Assembly (NCBI GenBank): GCA_947474005.1
Contig: CANJHI010000021.1
Span: 1 to 48,139, forward strand
Direction: 5' to 3'
Length of the DNA: 48,139 nucleotides
Source: Alphaproteobacteria bacterium
Lineage (GTDB): Bacteria > Pseudomonadota > Alphaproteobacteria > Reyranellales > Reyranellaceae
Shown piece after piece: positions 32,883-40,067 of this stretch. Each line of letters starts with the position of its first letter. Within the stretch, counting starts at the first letter, position 1. The notes below the pieces were generated by a model. It was not told the DNA's origin. It saw only the letters and a program-made list of their open reading frames with translations, and did not search any database. A program made the position numbers and the translations under genes.

Positions 32883-34403
32883 TCACTTCAGCTGGTAGGC
32901 GGGATCGAGAAGTGCTGCGGCAACCACCGCGCCCGGCACGCCGCGGGTCTCGACCGCATCGATCGGGGCACGCGGCAGCAGCGTCAGCATGAGCGTCGTG
33001 GCGTCGACACCGATCAGGGTCGGACCGAGCCGGGCCTCGGAGCCGGAATTGCGCAGGCTGCGGCCTTCGACCGGCCGGGGCTCCATCATCTGCTGGGTAT
33101 CTTCCATGGCGGGCTGCCCCTGGCGGCGGTCCATGCGGCGCCCGCCCATGCCCTCCATCTGCGACACGGTCGTCGCTTCGACGATACGGCGCAGGATCTG
33201 CTGGCGCTGCAGCAGCGTGTAGGCGGTGATCCAGCTCTCGCCGCCGGCCCAGCCCTTGACGTTGGGCGGATTGAACAGGCTCTGGCCGAGGCCCCCCATC
33301 ATGCGGGCAAGCTGGGTCTTTTCCGGCACCGGCAGCCCCAGCACGCGCACGGTGCCGACGATCAGGTCGACCGGCGACTTGATCAGCGCGGCACGGTTGG
33401 CGGGATCGCGAAACGACGGCGACAGGAACAACGCCCGCATCAGCGGCTTGATCTCGTAGCCGCTCGCGCGGAACACCGCGGCCAGCCGGCCGATCTCGAC
33501 GCGATCGGGCTTCAGCGACACGAACTCACGCCACAGCTTCTCGACGATCGTCTCGGCCGTGCGCGGATGATTGAGCAGGATGGCGATGATTTCGTCGCCG
33601 CCGAAGCGGCCCGTCTGGCCGAGAAAGGTCTTCTCGCCGCCGTCGTGGGCCTGCTCGCGGAAGACGAACTGCCCGGTCGCCCGGTCGATCGACCCGCCGG
33701 TGAAGGCGCGCGCCGCGGCCTTGATGTCGCCTTCGGTATAATGCCCCTCGCCGAGCGTAAACAGCTCCAGCAGCTCGCGGGCAAAGTTCTCGTTGGGCTG
33801 GCGCGCCACGTTGCGCACGCCGTCGAGGTAGAGAAGCATCGCCGGATCGCGCGGCACCGCTTTCAGCAAGGCTGCGAAGTTGCCGAGCGCGCTCTGCCGG
33901 AACATCTCGTTCTGCTGGTACAGTGAGCCGGGATAGTAGGTCTTCGTCAGCGATGACGTGAAGTGGTTGTGCCAGAACAGCACCATGTGCTCGACCAGCG
34001 GCTGGTCGGTCGCGACCATCTCCTCGATCCACCAGTTGCGCAGCTGGCGGCTCTGTTCCTGCAAGGGCGGCTGGACCTGCACGGCCTTGCCGTCGCCGGT
34101 CGTCTTGGCCATCGCCTGCTGCTTCTGGCGGAGCGCTCCCAGCCCGTCATTGACCCACGCCGGCGCGACCGTCGCCGCCTTCGGCTGGAAGGCCGCCAAC
34201 AGCTTGTCGACGGCGCCAGCGTAATCGAGCGCCTCGAGGGCACGGATCTCGGCAGGTGTCGGCCCGAAGCCCGCCCGCGAGAGGAGATGCCGCGCCTCGT
34301 CGAAGCCCATCGACGAGGTCGCCCGTGCCGTGCGCGACAGGCCGCCGCTGACCGCGAGAGCCGCTGCACCGGTAACGAAGACGCGCCTGTCGAGATGCAC
34401 CAT
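32883..34403 (-). CDS. Tat-exported DUF1800 family protein
   Basis: 506 residues. The N-terminus MVHLDRRVFVTGAAALAVSG is a twin-arginine signal with cleavage near TARATSS. The body shows the DUF1800 landmarks ARHLLSRAGFGPTPAEI, MVLFWHNHFTSS, LYLDGVRNVARQPNENFARELLELFTLGEGHY and NPPNVKGWAGGESWI. The ribosome site gaggag lies 9 bp upstream. DUF1800/DUF1501 pairs are widespread and have been proposed to act as a periplasmic complex, but the activity is unknown. It lies in an operon with an ECF sigma factor, an anti-sigma factor and a Spy-like protein. Confidence 0.87.
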   Translation of the reverse strand: MVHLDRRVFVTGAAALAVSGGLSRTARATSSMGFDEARHLLSRAGFGPTPAEIRALEALDYAGAVDKLLAAFQPKAATVAPAWVNDGLGALRQKQQAMAKTTGDGKAVQVQPPLQEQSRQLRNWWIEEMVATDQPLVEHMVLFWHNHFTSSLTKTYYPGSLYQQNEMFRQSALGNFAALLKAVPRDPAMLLYLDGVRNVARQPNENFARELLELFTLGEGHYTEGDIKAAARAFTGGSIDRATGQFVFREQAHDGGEKTFLGQTGRFGGDEIIAILLNHPRTAETIVEKLWREFVSLKPDRVEIGRLAAVFRASGYEIKPLMRALFLSPSFRDPANRAALIKSPVDLIVGTVRVLGLPVPEKTQLARMMGGLGQSLFNPPNVKGWAGGESWITAYTLLQRQQILRRIVEATTVSQMEGMGGRRMDRRQGQPAMEDTQQMMEPRPVEGRSLRNSGSEARLGPTLIGVDATTLMLTLLPRAPIDAVETRGVPGAVVAAALLDPAYQLK

Positions 34404-34417
34404 TCGAGGTCACTCCT

Positions 34418-34948
34418 CTACTGCGGCGGTCGGCTCTGTCCGGGTACTGCCGGCCCTGCCGGAGCACGCGGCGGCGGCGGCGCGCCGGCGAAGCGCTCGG
34501 CCAGCAGCACGTGTAGCCGCTCGCGCTGGTCGGGGCGCAGCAGCGGCTCTAGTTCCGCCACCGCATGCAGGCTTTCCTTCCACTGGTCCGCCCGCAGGCG
34601 GGTGATCTGATCGATCAGCCCGTCGATCCGCATCATGTCCATCTGCGGACGCGCCAGTTCCGCCGCCGTCTGATCGCGCACTTTCTGGATTTCGCGGAAG
34701 CGCTCCCGCCGCGACGCGACATAGCGGTCCAACTGGCCGCGTATGGTCGCGCGCTGGGCGTCATCGACGCCGAGATCGATCATCAGCATCTCGACAGGGC
34801 TCGGTCGGGTGCCCGGCGGCGGCGGCGGCGGCATGTGCCGCTCGAAGGCCGGCGGCGAGATCCAGCTGCTGTAGACGAACCCCACCAGCACGAACGTGTT
34901 CAGCAGGAGGGACAGAGCGAGCACTGCCTGCATCAGGCGCGAGCCCAT
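34418..34948 (-). CDS. periplasmic Spy/CnrX-like (heavy-metal sensor-like) protein
   Basis: 176 residues. One N-terminal span (AVLALSLLLNTFVLVGFVY) anchors or exports the protein. A Pro-rich linker (MPPPPPPGTRPSP) precedes a helical region (DLGVDDAQRATIRGQLDRYVASRRERFREI) whose paired long helices and LRPDQRERL motif resemble the LTxxQ-type repeats of Spy/CpxP/CnrX proteins. It may be a periplasmic chaperone or stress sensor. The ATG at 34948 follows the anti-sigma stop by one base; a GTG at 34963 is the alternative. Its place between anti-sigma factor and DUF1800 suggests a role in the signal or quality control of that system. Confidence 0.65.
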   Translation of the reverse strand: MGSRLMQAVLALSLLLNTFVLVGFVYSSWISPPAFERHMPPPPPPGTRPSPVEMLMIDLGVDDAQRATIRGQLDRYVASRRERFREIQKVRDQTAAELARPQMDMMRIDGLIDQITRLRADQWKESLHAVAELEPLLRPDQRERLHVLLAERFAGAPPPPRAPAGPAVPGQSRPPQ

Positions 34949-34949
34949 G

Positions 34950-35480
34950 TCAGATCCCGTCACTGACGACGAAGAGGTCGCTCAGCTCACTCGATGTGGT
35001 GGCGGTGGAACGCGCCGTGCTTTGAGCGTCCGAACCATATCTCTGCTGGGCAAACGAATCGCCCAGGCCGCCGCCCATCACGAAGCCAGCGCCGGCTACC
35101 ACGATCACCATGGCGATCATCGCCGCGCGCTGCAGGGCGAAGAGCGGCCCGGACGGGAACAGGCGGCCCAACCATCCACCAGCGCGTCCGGTTTCGCGCT
35201 CTGCGTCGAAACCGATCAGCGCCTGGGCCCGCACGGCCAGCCGGGCCGGTGGCACCGGCAGCGGCTTGCCCAATATATCCGTGAGGTCGAGGGCGGCGCG
35301 CCGCAGCTCGGGGTCGGCGGCAACCGCCGCCTCGATCCGCGCGGTGGCGGCCTCGGAAAGGCGGCCTTCCAGCCAGGCGGCGAAATCGAGATCCGAGACT
35401 GCCGCGGGGGCGACAGCCCGCTCCGCAGCAAGGCTCCGCCACAACTCCTTGTCCGTCCGGGATTTGCGTTCAGTGCCCAT
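34950..35480 (-). CDS. membrane-spanning anti-sigma factor
   Basis: 176 residues. The cytoplasmic part contains DFAAWLEGRLSEAATARIEA (33-52), which reads like the helical sigma-binding domain of anti-sigma factors, though without an HxxxCxxC zinc motif. One membrane span lies at about 116-136 (AAMIAMVIVVAGAGFVMGGG) and a short periplasmic tail follows. It lies 65 bp after the ECF sigma gene. The ribosome site ggagaggg precedes the ATG at 35480. It most likely holds the sigma factor inactive at the membrane until an envelope signal arrives. The assignment rests on topology and context. Confidence 0.72.
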   Translation of the reverse strand: MGTERKSRTDKELWRSLAAERAVAPAAVSDLDFAAWLEGRLSEAATARIEAAVAADPELRRAALDLTDILGKPLPVPPARLAVRAQALIGFDAERETGRAGGWLGRLFPSGPLFALQRAAMIAMVIVVAGAGFVMGGGLGDSFAQQRYGSDAQSTARSTATTSSELSDLFVVSDGI

Positions 35481-35545
35481 TGCACCCTCTCCTGCCCTAA
35501 TTACGTCAGAAAGACCCGTTCCATCCCCAGTTTCAGGTTCCGATT

Positions 35546-36091
35546 TCAGGGCGGTTCGTCGCCGAAATGAGCCCGGAGACGCAGCAGGGCCTTGTGGTGG
35601 GTGCTGCGGACCGTCTGGGCGTCGATTTTCAGCAAGACTGCGACCTCGGCTACGTCGCGCTCCTCGTCGTACAGGCACTTCAGGATCAAGGTTTGACGTT
35701 CGGTCAGAAGCCCTTGGGGAATCTTGAGTTTTTCAACATGCTTGTCCTCGACCCCCAGGACCGCTTCGGGCACATCGTCGAGCGGTTCGGTGGCCTGGCG
35801 GCGGCGGCGTAAATGATCCACAGCGGCCGACCGCGCGACCACGGCCAGCCAGGTGGAAAGGCTCGCCCGCGCCGGATCGTAGGTCCTGAGCAGTCGGAAA
35901 TCGCTCGCGCAGAGGCGGACAAAGACGTCCTGGGCCGCGTCCATGACGTCGTCCTCGCCCAAACGATAGGACGCCATGGTGCGCCGCACGACGGCATTGA
36001 TGAGGGGCGCGGCCGCGCCGACAAAGGTATCCCAGGCGCGCTTGTTGCCCGTCACGAGCGTCTGCAGGTCGGTCTGGTTCAATTCCGTCAC
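35546..36091 (-). CDS. ECF-type RNA polymerase sigma factor
   Basis: 181 residues. Region 2 lies at about 25-95 (GEDDVMDAAQDVFVRLCASD, then FRLLRTYDPARASLSTWLAVVARSAAVDHLRRR). Region 4 is at about 125-175 (LLTERQTLILKCLYDEERDV and VAVLLKIDAQTVRSTHHKAL), with the HTH that reads the -35 element. Sigma factors of this size have no region 1 or 3. It is the first gene of a minus-strand operon with its anti-sigma factor, a Spy-like protein, DUF1800 and DUF1501, and these downstream genes are likely targets. It diverges from a gamma-glutamyltransferase gene. Confidence 0.88.
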   Translation of the reverse strand: MTELNQTDLQTLVTGNKRAWDTFVGAAAPLINAVVRRTMASYRLGEDDVMDAAQDVFVRLCASDFRLLRTYDPARASLSTWLAVVARSAAVDHLRRRRQATEPLDDVPEAVLGVEDKHVEKLKIPQGLLTERQTLILKCLYDEERDVAEVAVLLKIDAQTVRSTHHKALLRLRAHFGDEPP

Positions 36092-36184
36092 GGCCTGCGA
36101 TCTTTCCTGGCCAGTCCTTTTCGGCCCGTCCGCCCTGCAGTCTAACGGGGTTTGTGGCGAAATCAGGCCCCGCTACAGTCACCT

Positions 36185-36196
36185 CTCAAATTTGAG
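36185..36196. promoter_or_regulatory. 12-bp perfect palindrome over the ribosome site of the GGT gene
   Basis: CTCAAATTTGAG is a perfect palindrome, and its right end forms part of the GAGGAG ribosome site of the gamma-glutamyltransferase gene 9 bp downstream. It could be an operator or a small hairpin limiting initiation. Confidence 0.35.
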
Positions 36197-36204
36197 GAGT
36201 TTCG

Positions 36205-37761
36205 ATGAGCGAGTCGCTGACACGGCAACTTAAGATCACCAAACAGGCCGTGCGCGGCAAGGGCGTCGTCGTTGCCCAGAATTGCAGAGCCGCTGAGGTC
36301 GGCGCCGCCATCCTGCGCCAGGGCGGCAACGCCATCGATGCCGCCGTCGCCACCGGCATGGCGATCGGCGCGCTGGAGCCGTGGATGAGCGGCATCGGCG
36401 GCGTGGGCTTCATGACGATCTGGAGCGCCAAGGAAGGCCGCGCCTGGACGGTCGACTATGGTCCCATCTCGGCCAGGAAGCTCGACCCCGCCACCTACAA
36501 AATCGTGGGCCCCGGCCCCGCCAATCCCTTCGCCTGGCCCGACATCCTCGAGCAGAGGAACGAGGTCGGCTACCATTCGATCGCCGTGCCCGGCATGGTC
36601 GCGGGATTGGGCAAGGCGCTGGAGCGCTTCGGCACGATGAAGTGGAAAGACGTGCTGGCGCCCGGCGTGGCGCTCGCCGAACGCGGCATGGAACTCGACT
36701 GGTACATGCAGGTGATGATCGCCAACGGCGCGAAGCACCTCACCAAGTATCCCGCCTCCAAAGCCGCTTATCTGTGCGATGACGGCCGCGTGCCTGCCAA
36801 CGACTGGCAGGGCACGGTGCGCCACCTGAAGCTCGGCAATCTCGGCGAGACCATGCGGCGGCTGGCCGAGGGCGGGCCGCGCGAATACTACGAAGGCGCG
36901 CTGGCCCGCGATATCGCGGCCGATCTGCAGGCCGGCGGTTCGGCGATCTCCCTGGACGATCTCAAGAACTACGAAGCGCGTATCGTCGAGCCGCTGTCGT
37001 TCGAGCATCATGGCGTCACCATCAACGTTGCGGGCGGCCTCACCGCTGGCCCGACCCTGCGCCGGACCATCGAACTCGCGGGTGCCGCGACCAAGGGCAC
37101 GGGCGCGCCCGATGCGGCGTTCTTCGCCGCCATCGCCGAGGGCATGCACACCGCCTACGACGAACGCCTGAAGACCTTGGGTGACAAGCCCACCGACACC
37201 TGCACTACGCATTTTTGTGCGGCCGACTCCGAAGGCAACATGGTGGCGCTGACTCAGACGCTGATGAGCCTGTTCGGTTCCAACGTAATGCTGCCCAGGA
37301 CCGGCATCACCATGAACAACGGCATGCTGTGGTTCGATCCCGAACCCGACCGCCCTAACTCGATCGCGCCGGCCAAGCGGCCGCTCTGCAACATCTGTCC
37401 CGTCGTCGTGGTCAAGGACGGCAAGCCGTGGTTCTGCATCGGCGCCTCGGGCGGCCGGCGCATCGTGCCGGCGGTGGCGCAGCTCGCGCTGATGCAGATC
37501 GACCGTGGCCTCGACGTCGAAGCGGCCTTCCATCAGCCGCGCATCGACGTCTCCGGCGTCGGCCCCATCAGGGTCAACCGCGACCTGCCCGACGCGGTGA
37601 AGAAGGCGATCGCGGCCCGCCTGCCGATCGTCGAGGTCGGCAACCAGATCTCGCCGCTGGGCTTCGCCAACCCGTCGTGCATCGTACGCGATCCCGTGAC
37701 CGGCGAGCTCACCGGCATGAACGAGATCATGTCGCCGTGGGCAGGCGGCGCGGCCCAATAG
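36205..37761 (+). CDS. gamma-glutamyltransferase family protein
   Basis: 518 residues. The N-terminal half has KGVVVAQNCRAAEVGAAIL and GGNAIDAAVATGMAIGALEP. The autoprocessing site is TTHFCAADSEGNMVALTQT, with Thr334 as the predicted nucleophile created by self-cleavage. Further landmarks are SLFGSNVMLPRTGITMNNGM and PSCIVRD near the end. No signal peptide is visible, unlike E. coli Ggt, and the protein is somewhat shorter. It may therefore be a cytoplasmic GGT-like acylase or hydrolase. The gene starts 9 bp after a palindrome overlapping its GAGGAG ribosome site. Its 3' end overlaps the convergent HTH gene by 35 bp. Confidence 0.87.
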   Translation: MSESLTRQLKITKQAVRGKGVVVAQNCRAAEVGAAILRQGGNAIDAAVATGMAIGALEPWMSGIGGVGFMTIWSAKEGRAWTVDYGPISARKLDPATYKIVGPGPANPFAWPDILEQRNEVGYHSIAVPGMVAGLGKALERFGTMKWKDVLAPGVALAERGMELDWYMQVMIANGAKHLTKYPASKAAYLCDDGRVPANDWQGTVRHLKLGNLGETMRRLAEGGPREYYEGALARDIAADLQAGGSAISLDDLKNYEARIVEPLSFEHHGVTINVAGGLTAGPTLRRTIELAGAATKGTGAPDAAFFAAIAEGMHTAYDERLKTLGDKPTDTCTTHFCAADSEGNMVALTQTLMSLFGSNVMLPRTGITMNNGMLWFDPEPDRPNSIAPAKRPLCNICPVVVVKDGKPWFCIGASGGRRIVPAVAQLALMQIDRGLDVEAAFHQPRIDVSGVGPIRVNRDLPDAVKKAIAARLPIVEVGNQISPLGFANPSCIVRDPVTGELTGMNEIMSPWAGGAAQ

Positions 37762-38188
37762 GGCGCGCCGAAGAGGACGCCGGTCTGTCACTTTTGGACT
37801 GTCCAGAATTCTGTCCAGAAATCCCGGGTTTCTGTCCGGAAAAGCTGCGCCAATGCAGGCGCAGCAACGACATCAGGAGCTTGTCGTTGTAGGTGCGGAT
37901 CGCCCCGACAGGCCGCCCGCGATGGAGCACCGGACGCTCGGTGCCGACGACGGCGCGCCGGTGCGCCTCGGTGTAGGCCTCGTCGAGCGCACCGTCCAAA
38001 GCCACCTTCCAGCGGAAGGCAAAGTCCTCGTCGGACCGGCGCAGGCGGTAGAGCGTGTTGCGGCTCACGCCGATCGCCCGCGCGGCATCGCTCACCGAGC
38101 CGGTGCGGGCGAGATGGCGCAGGAAGAGGCCGAGTTTCCGCGGCGTCGGCGCGTCGCGGCGACGGCGCCGTTTGATCGAACGGGGCAT
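37727..38188 (-). CDS. phage terminase small-subunit-like HTH protein
   Basis: 153 residues. A basic start (MPRSIKRRRRRDAP) precedes a helix-turn-helix (FLRHLARTGSVSDAARAIGVSRNTLYRLRR) at about 22-51. FAFRWKVALDGALDEAYTEA and the NDKLLMSLLRLHW segment follow, a layout seen in small HTH proteins related to phage terminase small subunits. The C-terminal tail has repeated GQ steps (FSGQ, ISGQ, NSGQ) encoded by a palindrome-rich DNA stretch. It overlaps the end of the GGT gene. It may be a domesticated phage protein; no other phage gene is nearby. The ATG at 38188 is not preceded by a strong ribosome site. Confidence 0.65.
   Translation of the reverse strand: MPRSIKRRRRRDAPTPRKLGLFLRHLARTGSVSDAARAIGVSRNTLYRLRRSDEDFAFRWKVALDGALDEAYTEAHRRAVVGTERPVLHRGRPVGAIRTYNDKLLMSLLRLHWRSFSGQKPGISGQNSGQSKSDRPASSSARPIGPRRLPTAT
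37791..37843. repeat. cluster of nested palindromes and TGTCC repeats at a convergent 3' end
   Basis: CAGAATTCTG (37805-37814) is a perfect palindrome and CAGAAA-tcccgggt-TTCTG (37816-37834) is nearly one. TGTCCA occurs at 37800 and 37812 and TGTCCG at 37833. The stretch codes for the GQ-rich tail of the HTH protein and lies beyond the GGT stop. Confidence 0.5.
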
Positions 38189-38210
38189 GGGAACTCCTGG
38201 ATTTGGGCAT

Positions 38211-38255
38211 GAAAAAGCCCGCCGCGCCCCCTCTTCGTCAGGGGCCGGGCGGGCT
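38211..38255 (-). terminator. intrinsic terminator for minus-strand transcription
   Basis: A 15-bp stem with two mismatches (AGCCCGCC...GCCCC at 38216-38230 against 38241-38255, loop ctcttcgtca) is followed on the minus strand by a run of five T residues. It would end transcripts of the two small exported-protein genes at 38300-38903, just upstream of the HTH gene. Confidence 0.7.
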
Positions 38256-38299
38256 CTCAGTGGCGGGAACGCAGCCCTGCCAACATAGCTTTTTTCTTA

Positions 38300-38650
38300 T
38301 CATTTTCCTGCTGAACCTGCAACTTTACTTTCCCGGCCGGACGGCGGCTCGCAGATGAACACCGCGCTGCTCGACGAGAATCGTGCGTGGGCGGCCCGAA
38401 ACAGGATCATGCGCTCGAAACGGGCCGTCTTGTCGAATTTCGCGCAATAGCCTTCGGCCAGTGGACGCGCATCAGCTTCGCCGCTGGCATGTGTAATCGT
38501 GACGACATTCCCGTCGGAAACCACGCGACCGATATCCGACGGGCCGTAAGAATGCGTGTCAGGCGCACAACTCGCCTGAGCAAGTGCGATCACCACCGGG
38601 ATGATGAGCAGCCATCCCTCACGTCCGGGGCGGCAGGTCGAACTTGGCAT
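38300..38650 (-). CDS. small predicted lipoprotein, function unknown
   Basis: 116 residues. A hydrophobic stretch (WLLIIPVVIALAQASC) ends in a lipobox-like AQASC, with Cys28 as the possible lipidated residue, followed by APDTHSYGPSDIG. The remainder contains a short repeat-like THASGEADARPLAEGYCAKF. No family is recognised. It overlaps the preceding small exported-protein gene by 32 bp and is followed by a terminator at 38211-38255. The long arginine-containing N-terminus before the hydrophobic part makes the start uncertain. Confidence 0.55.
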   Translation of the reverse strand: MPSSTCRPGREGWLLIIPVVIALAQASCAPDTHSYGPSDIGRVVSDGNVVTITHASGEADARPLAEGYCAKFDKTARFERMILFRAAHARFSSSSAVFICEPPSGRESKVAGSAGK

Positions 38651-38903
38651 TCCTGAGCGCCTTCTCGAGTGCCGGAATGGTCGATGCCGTCTCTCCCGGC
38701 TTGCACCTGCCGACCGCGGCCTGGGCGTCGAGGCTCTGCGGCTGCGGGCCCCGCTTCGAACTCATGTTCAGGTACTGCTCGTACTTGTCGGAAAGGTCGG
38801 AGCAGTACTTGGCATCGCTCGACTGCGCTGAGGCCGCAAAGGGAAGCGAAAGCGCGAGCGCCGGAACCAGCCACTTCAGGGAAGCCTTCATCTCATTCTC
38901 CAT
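38619..38903 (-). CDS. small secreted protein with signal peptide, function unknown
   Basis: 94 residues. The signal peptide is MENEMKASLKWLVPALALSL with cleavage near FAASAQS. The mature part of about 67 residues has two cysteines (KYCSDLSDKYEQYL; VGRCKPGETA) that could form a disulfide in the periplasm, and ends with an amphipathic segment (TIPALEKALRNAKFDLP). The start may be ATG 38903 or ATG 38891. A hairpin sits directly upstream of the first ATG. It is probably co-transcribed with the overlapping lipoprotein gene. Confidence 0.6.
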   Translation of the reverse strand: MENEMKASLKWLVPALALSLPFAASAQSSDAKYCSDLSDKYEQYLNMSSKRGPQPQSLDAQAAVGRCKPGETASTIPALEKALRNAKFDLPPRT

Positions 38904-38919
38904 CGCTCATCATTGAGCG
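38904..38919 (-). promoter_or_regulatory. hairpin abutting the start codon of the small secreted protein gene
   Basis: CGCTCA and TGAGCG form a 6-bp stem with a four-base loop (TCAT) that ends directly at the ATG at 38903. In the mRNA it would cover the ribosome-binding region and may limit translation. Confidence 0.3.
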
Positions 38920-39094
38920 CGCCGACAGTCAGCCCCCAAAGTTGGGCAGTAACTTGTTGGCCAGGTTACAGGAGACTGACACGCCGCCATTGCACGCCTA
39001 AGTGCACAGCGCGTGATGTTGTGCAGGCGCTATGAACCGCACCTGCGAGTACAACCGAATGTGAACGACTGCGAGCGTCGAAAAGTTCTCCCGG

Positions 39095-39123
39095 CTTTCT
39101 TCGACGGGCGATTGCAATATAGT
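39095..39123 (+). promoter_or_regulatory. possible sigma-70-like promoter of the response regulator gene
   Basis: TATAGT at 39118-39123 is a good -10 element in an otherwise G+C-rich context. A weak -35 (CTTTCT) lies 17 bp upstream. The AGGAGG site follows at 39132-39137. The -35 is poor, so the call is tentative. Confidence 0.3.
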
Positions 39124-39148
39124 TGTTCGACAGGAGGCACCATCGCCG

Positions 39149-39844
39149 ATGCGTGTGTTGCTGGTCGAGGACAACGAGCAACTTGTCTCACTCCTGGCAA
39201 AGGCACTCGCCCAGGCGGGGCTCGATGTCGATTCGGTCCGTTCCGTCGAAGATGCCGATGTCTCCGTGAAAACGATGCGCTACGCCGCGATCGTCCTCGA
39301 TCTCGGTCTTCCCGACATGGATGGCATGGTTCTGCTCGATCGGATGCATCGGCGCCGCGATCAGACGCCGGTCCTGATCCTTTCCGCGCGTGACGCCTTG
39401 GGCGATCGGCTCAACGGATTGAGCAAGGGGGCCAGCGACTATCTCGTCAAGCCGTTTGCCACGGATGAGTTCGTGGCACGCGTCCAGGCGCTGTTGCGCC
39501 GGACGCCCGGCGCCGACGGCCACAGGCTCACCCTGGGCAACGTCGCCTTCGAGCCCGACAGTCGGCAACTCCATGTCGGCGACAAGTTGCTGGACGTACC
39601 GGCGCGCGAAGCAGAGGTCCTGGAGATCCTGCTCAAACGCCCTGGTCTCGTCGTCTCCTCTGAAGTGCTTCAGGGCCAGATTTTCGGTGTGCGCCACGGC
39701 AAATCTTCCAACGCCGTGGAGGTCTACATCCATCGACTGCGCCATATGCTGGAAGATGCCGGCGCCAACGTGCACATCCACACGATACGGGGCGCCGGCT
39801 ACCTGATGGCCGTCGAGAAGGACGGCGCGAAGGCTGACGTGTAA
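39149..39844 (+). CDS. OmpR/PhoB-family response regulator (orphan)
   Basis: 231 residues. The receiver domain (1 to about 118) has acidic pocket residues E7 and D8, the phospho-acceptor D51 (IVLDLGLPDMDG), S79 and K101 (YLVKPF). The C-terminal winged helix at about 125-225 has RQLHVGDKLLDVPAREAEVL, NAVEVYIHRLRHML and TIRGAGYLM, as in QseB/TctD-like regulators. AGGAGG lies 11 bp before the ATG. No histidine kinase gene follows; the next gene is a CoA transferase after 220 bp. Its kinase must be elsewhere, and its targets are unknown. Confidence 0.9.
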   Translation: MRVLLVEDNEQLVSLLAKALAQAGLDVDSVRSVEDADVSVKTMRYAAIVLDLGLPDMDGMVLLDRMHRRRDQTPVLILSARDALGDRLNGLSKGASDYLVKPFATDEFVARVQALLRRTPGADGHRLTLGNVAFEPDSRQLHVGDKLLDVPAREAEVLEILLKRPGLVVSSEVLQGQIFGVRHGKSSNAVEVYIHRLRHMLEDAGANVHIHTIRGAGYLMAVEKDGAKADV

Positions 39845-40067
39845 GGCGATCACGACTTCGCCCGGTCGGCCGAAGTAGAGGCGCATTTGTTCTGCGCCCC
39901 CAATGGCAACGGCAAGTGTCGCACAGCAGTGTTCAATCAGCCTACAAGGGTCGACTTGTTGCAAATCATGCCCTTACGATTGGGTTCGGCAGGCGGGACA
40001 TCCTACGCCGGATGTCGCACCTTACGCCTCGCCGCGAGTGGCATGATTGCTCCAAGGGAAACGTCGG

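Noticed and set aside
39855-39898. Two hairpins after the response regulator gene as an intrinsic terminator
   Set aside because: Stems of six base pairs (ACTTCG/CGAAGT and GGCGCA/TGCGCC) lack a following T-run.
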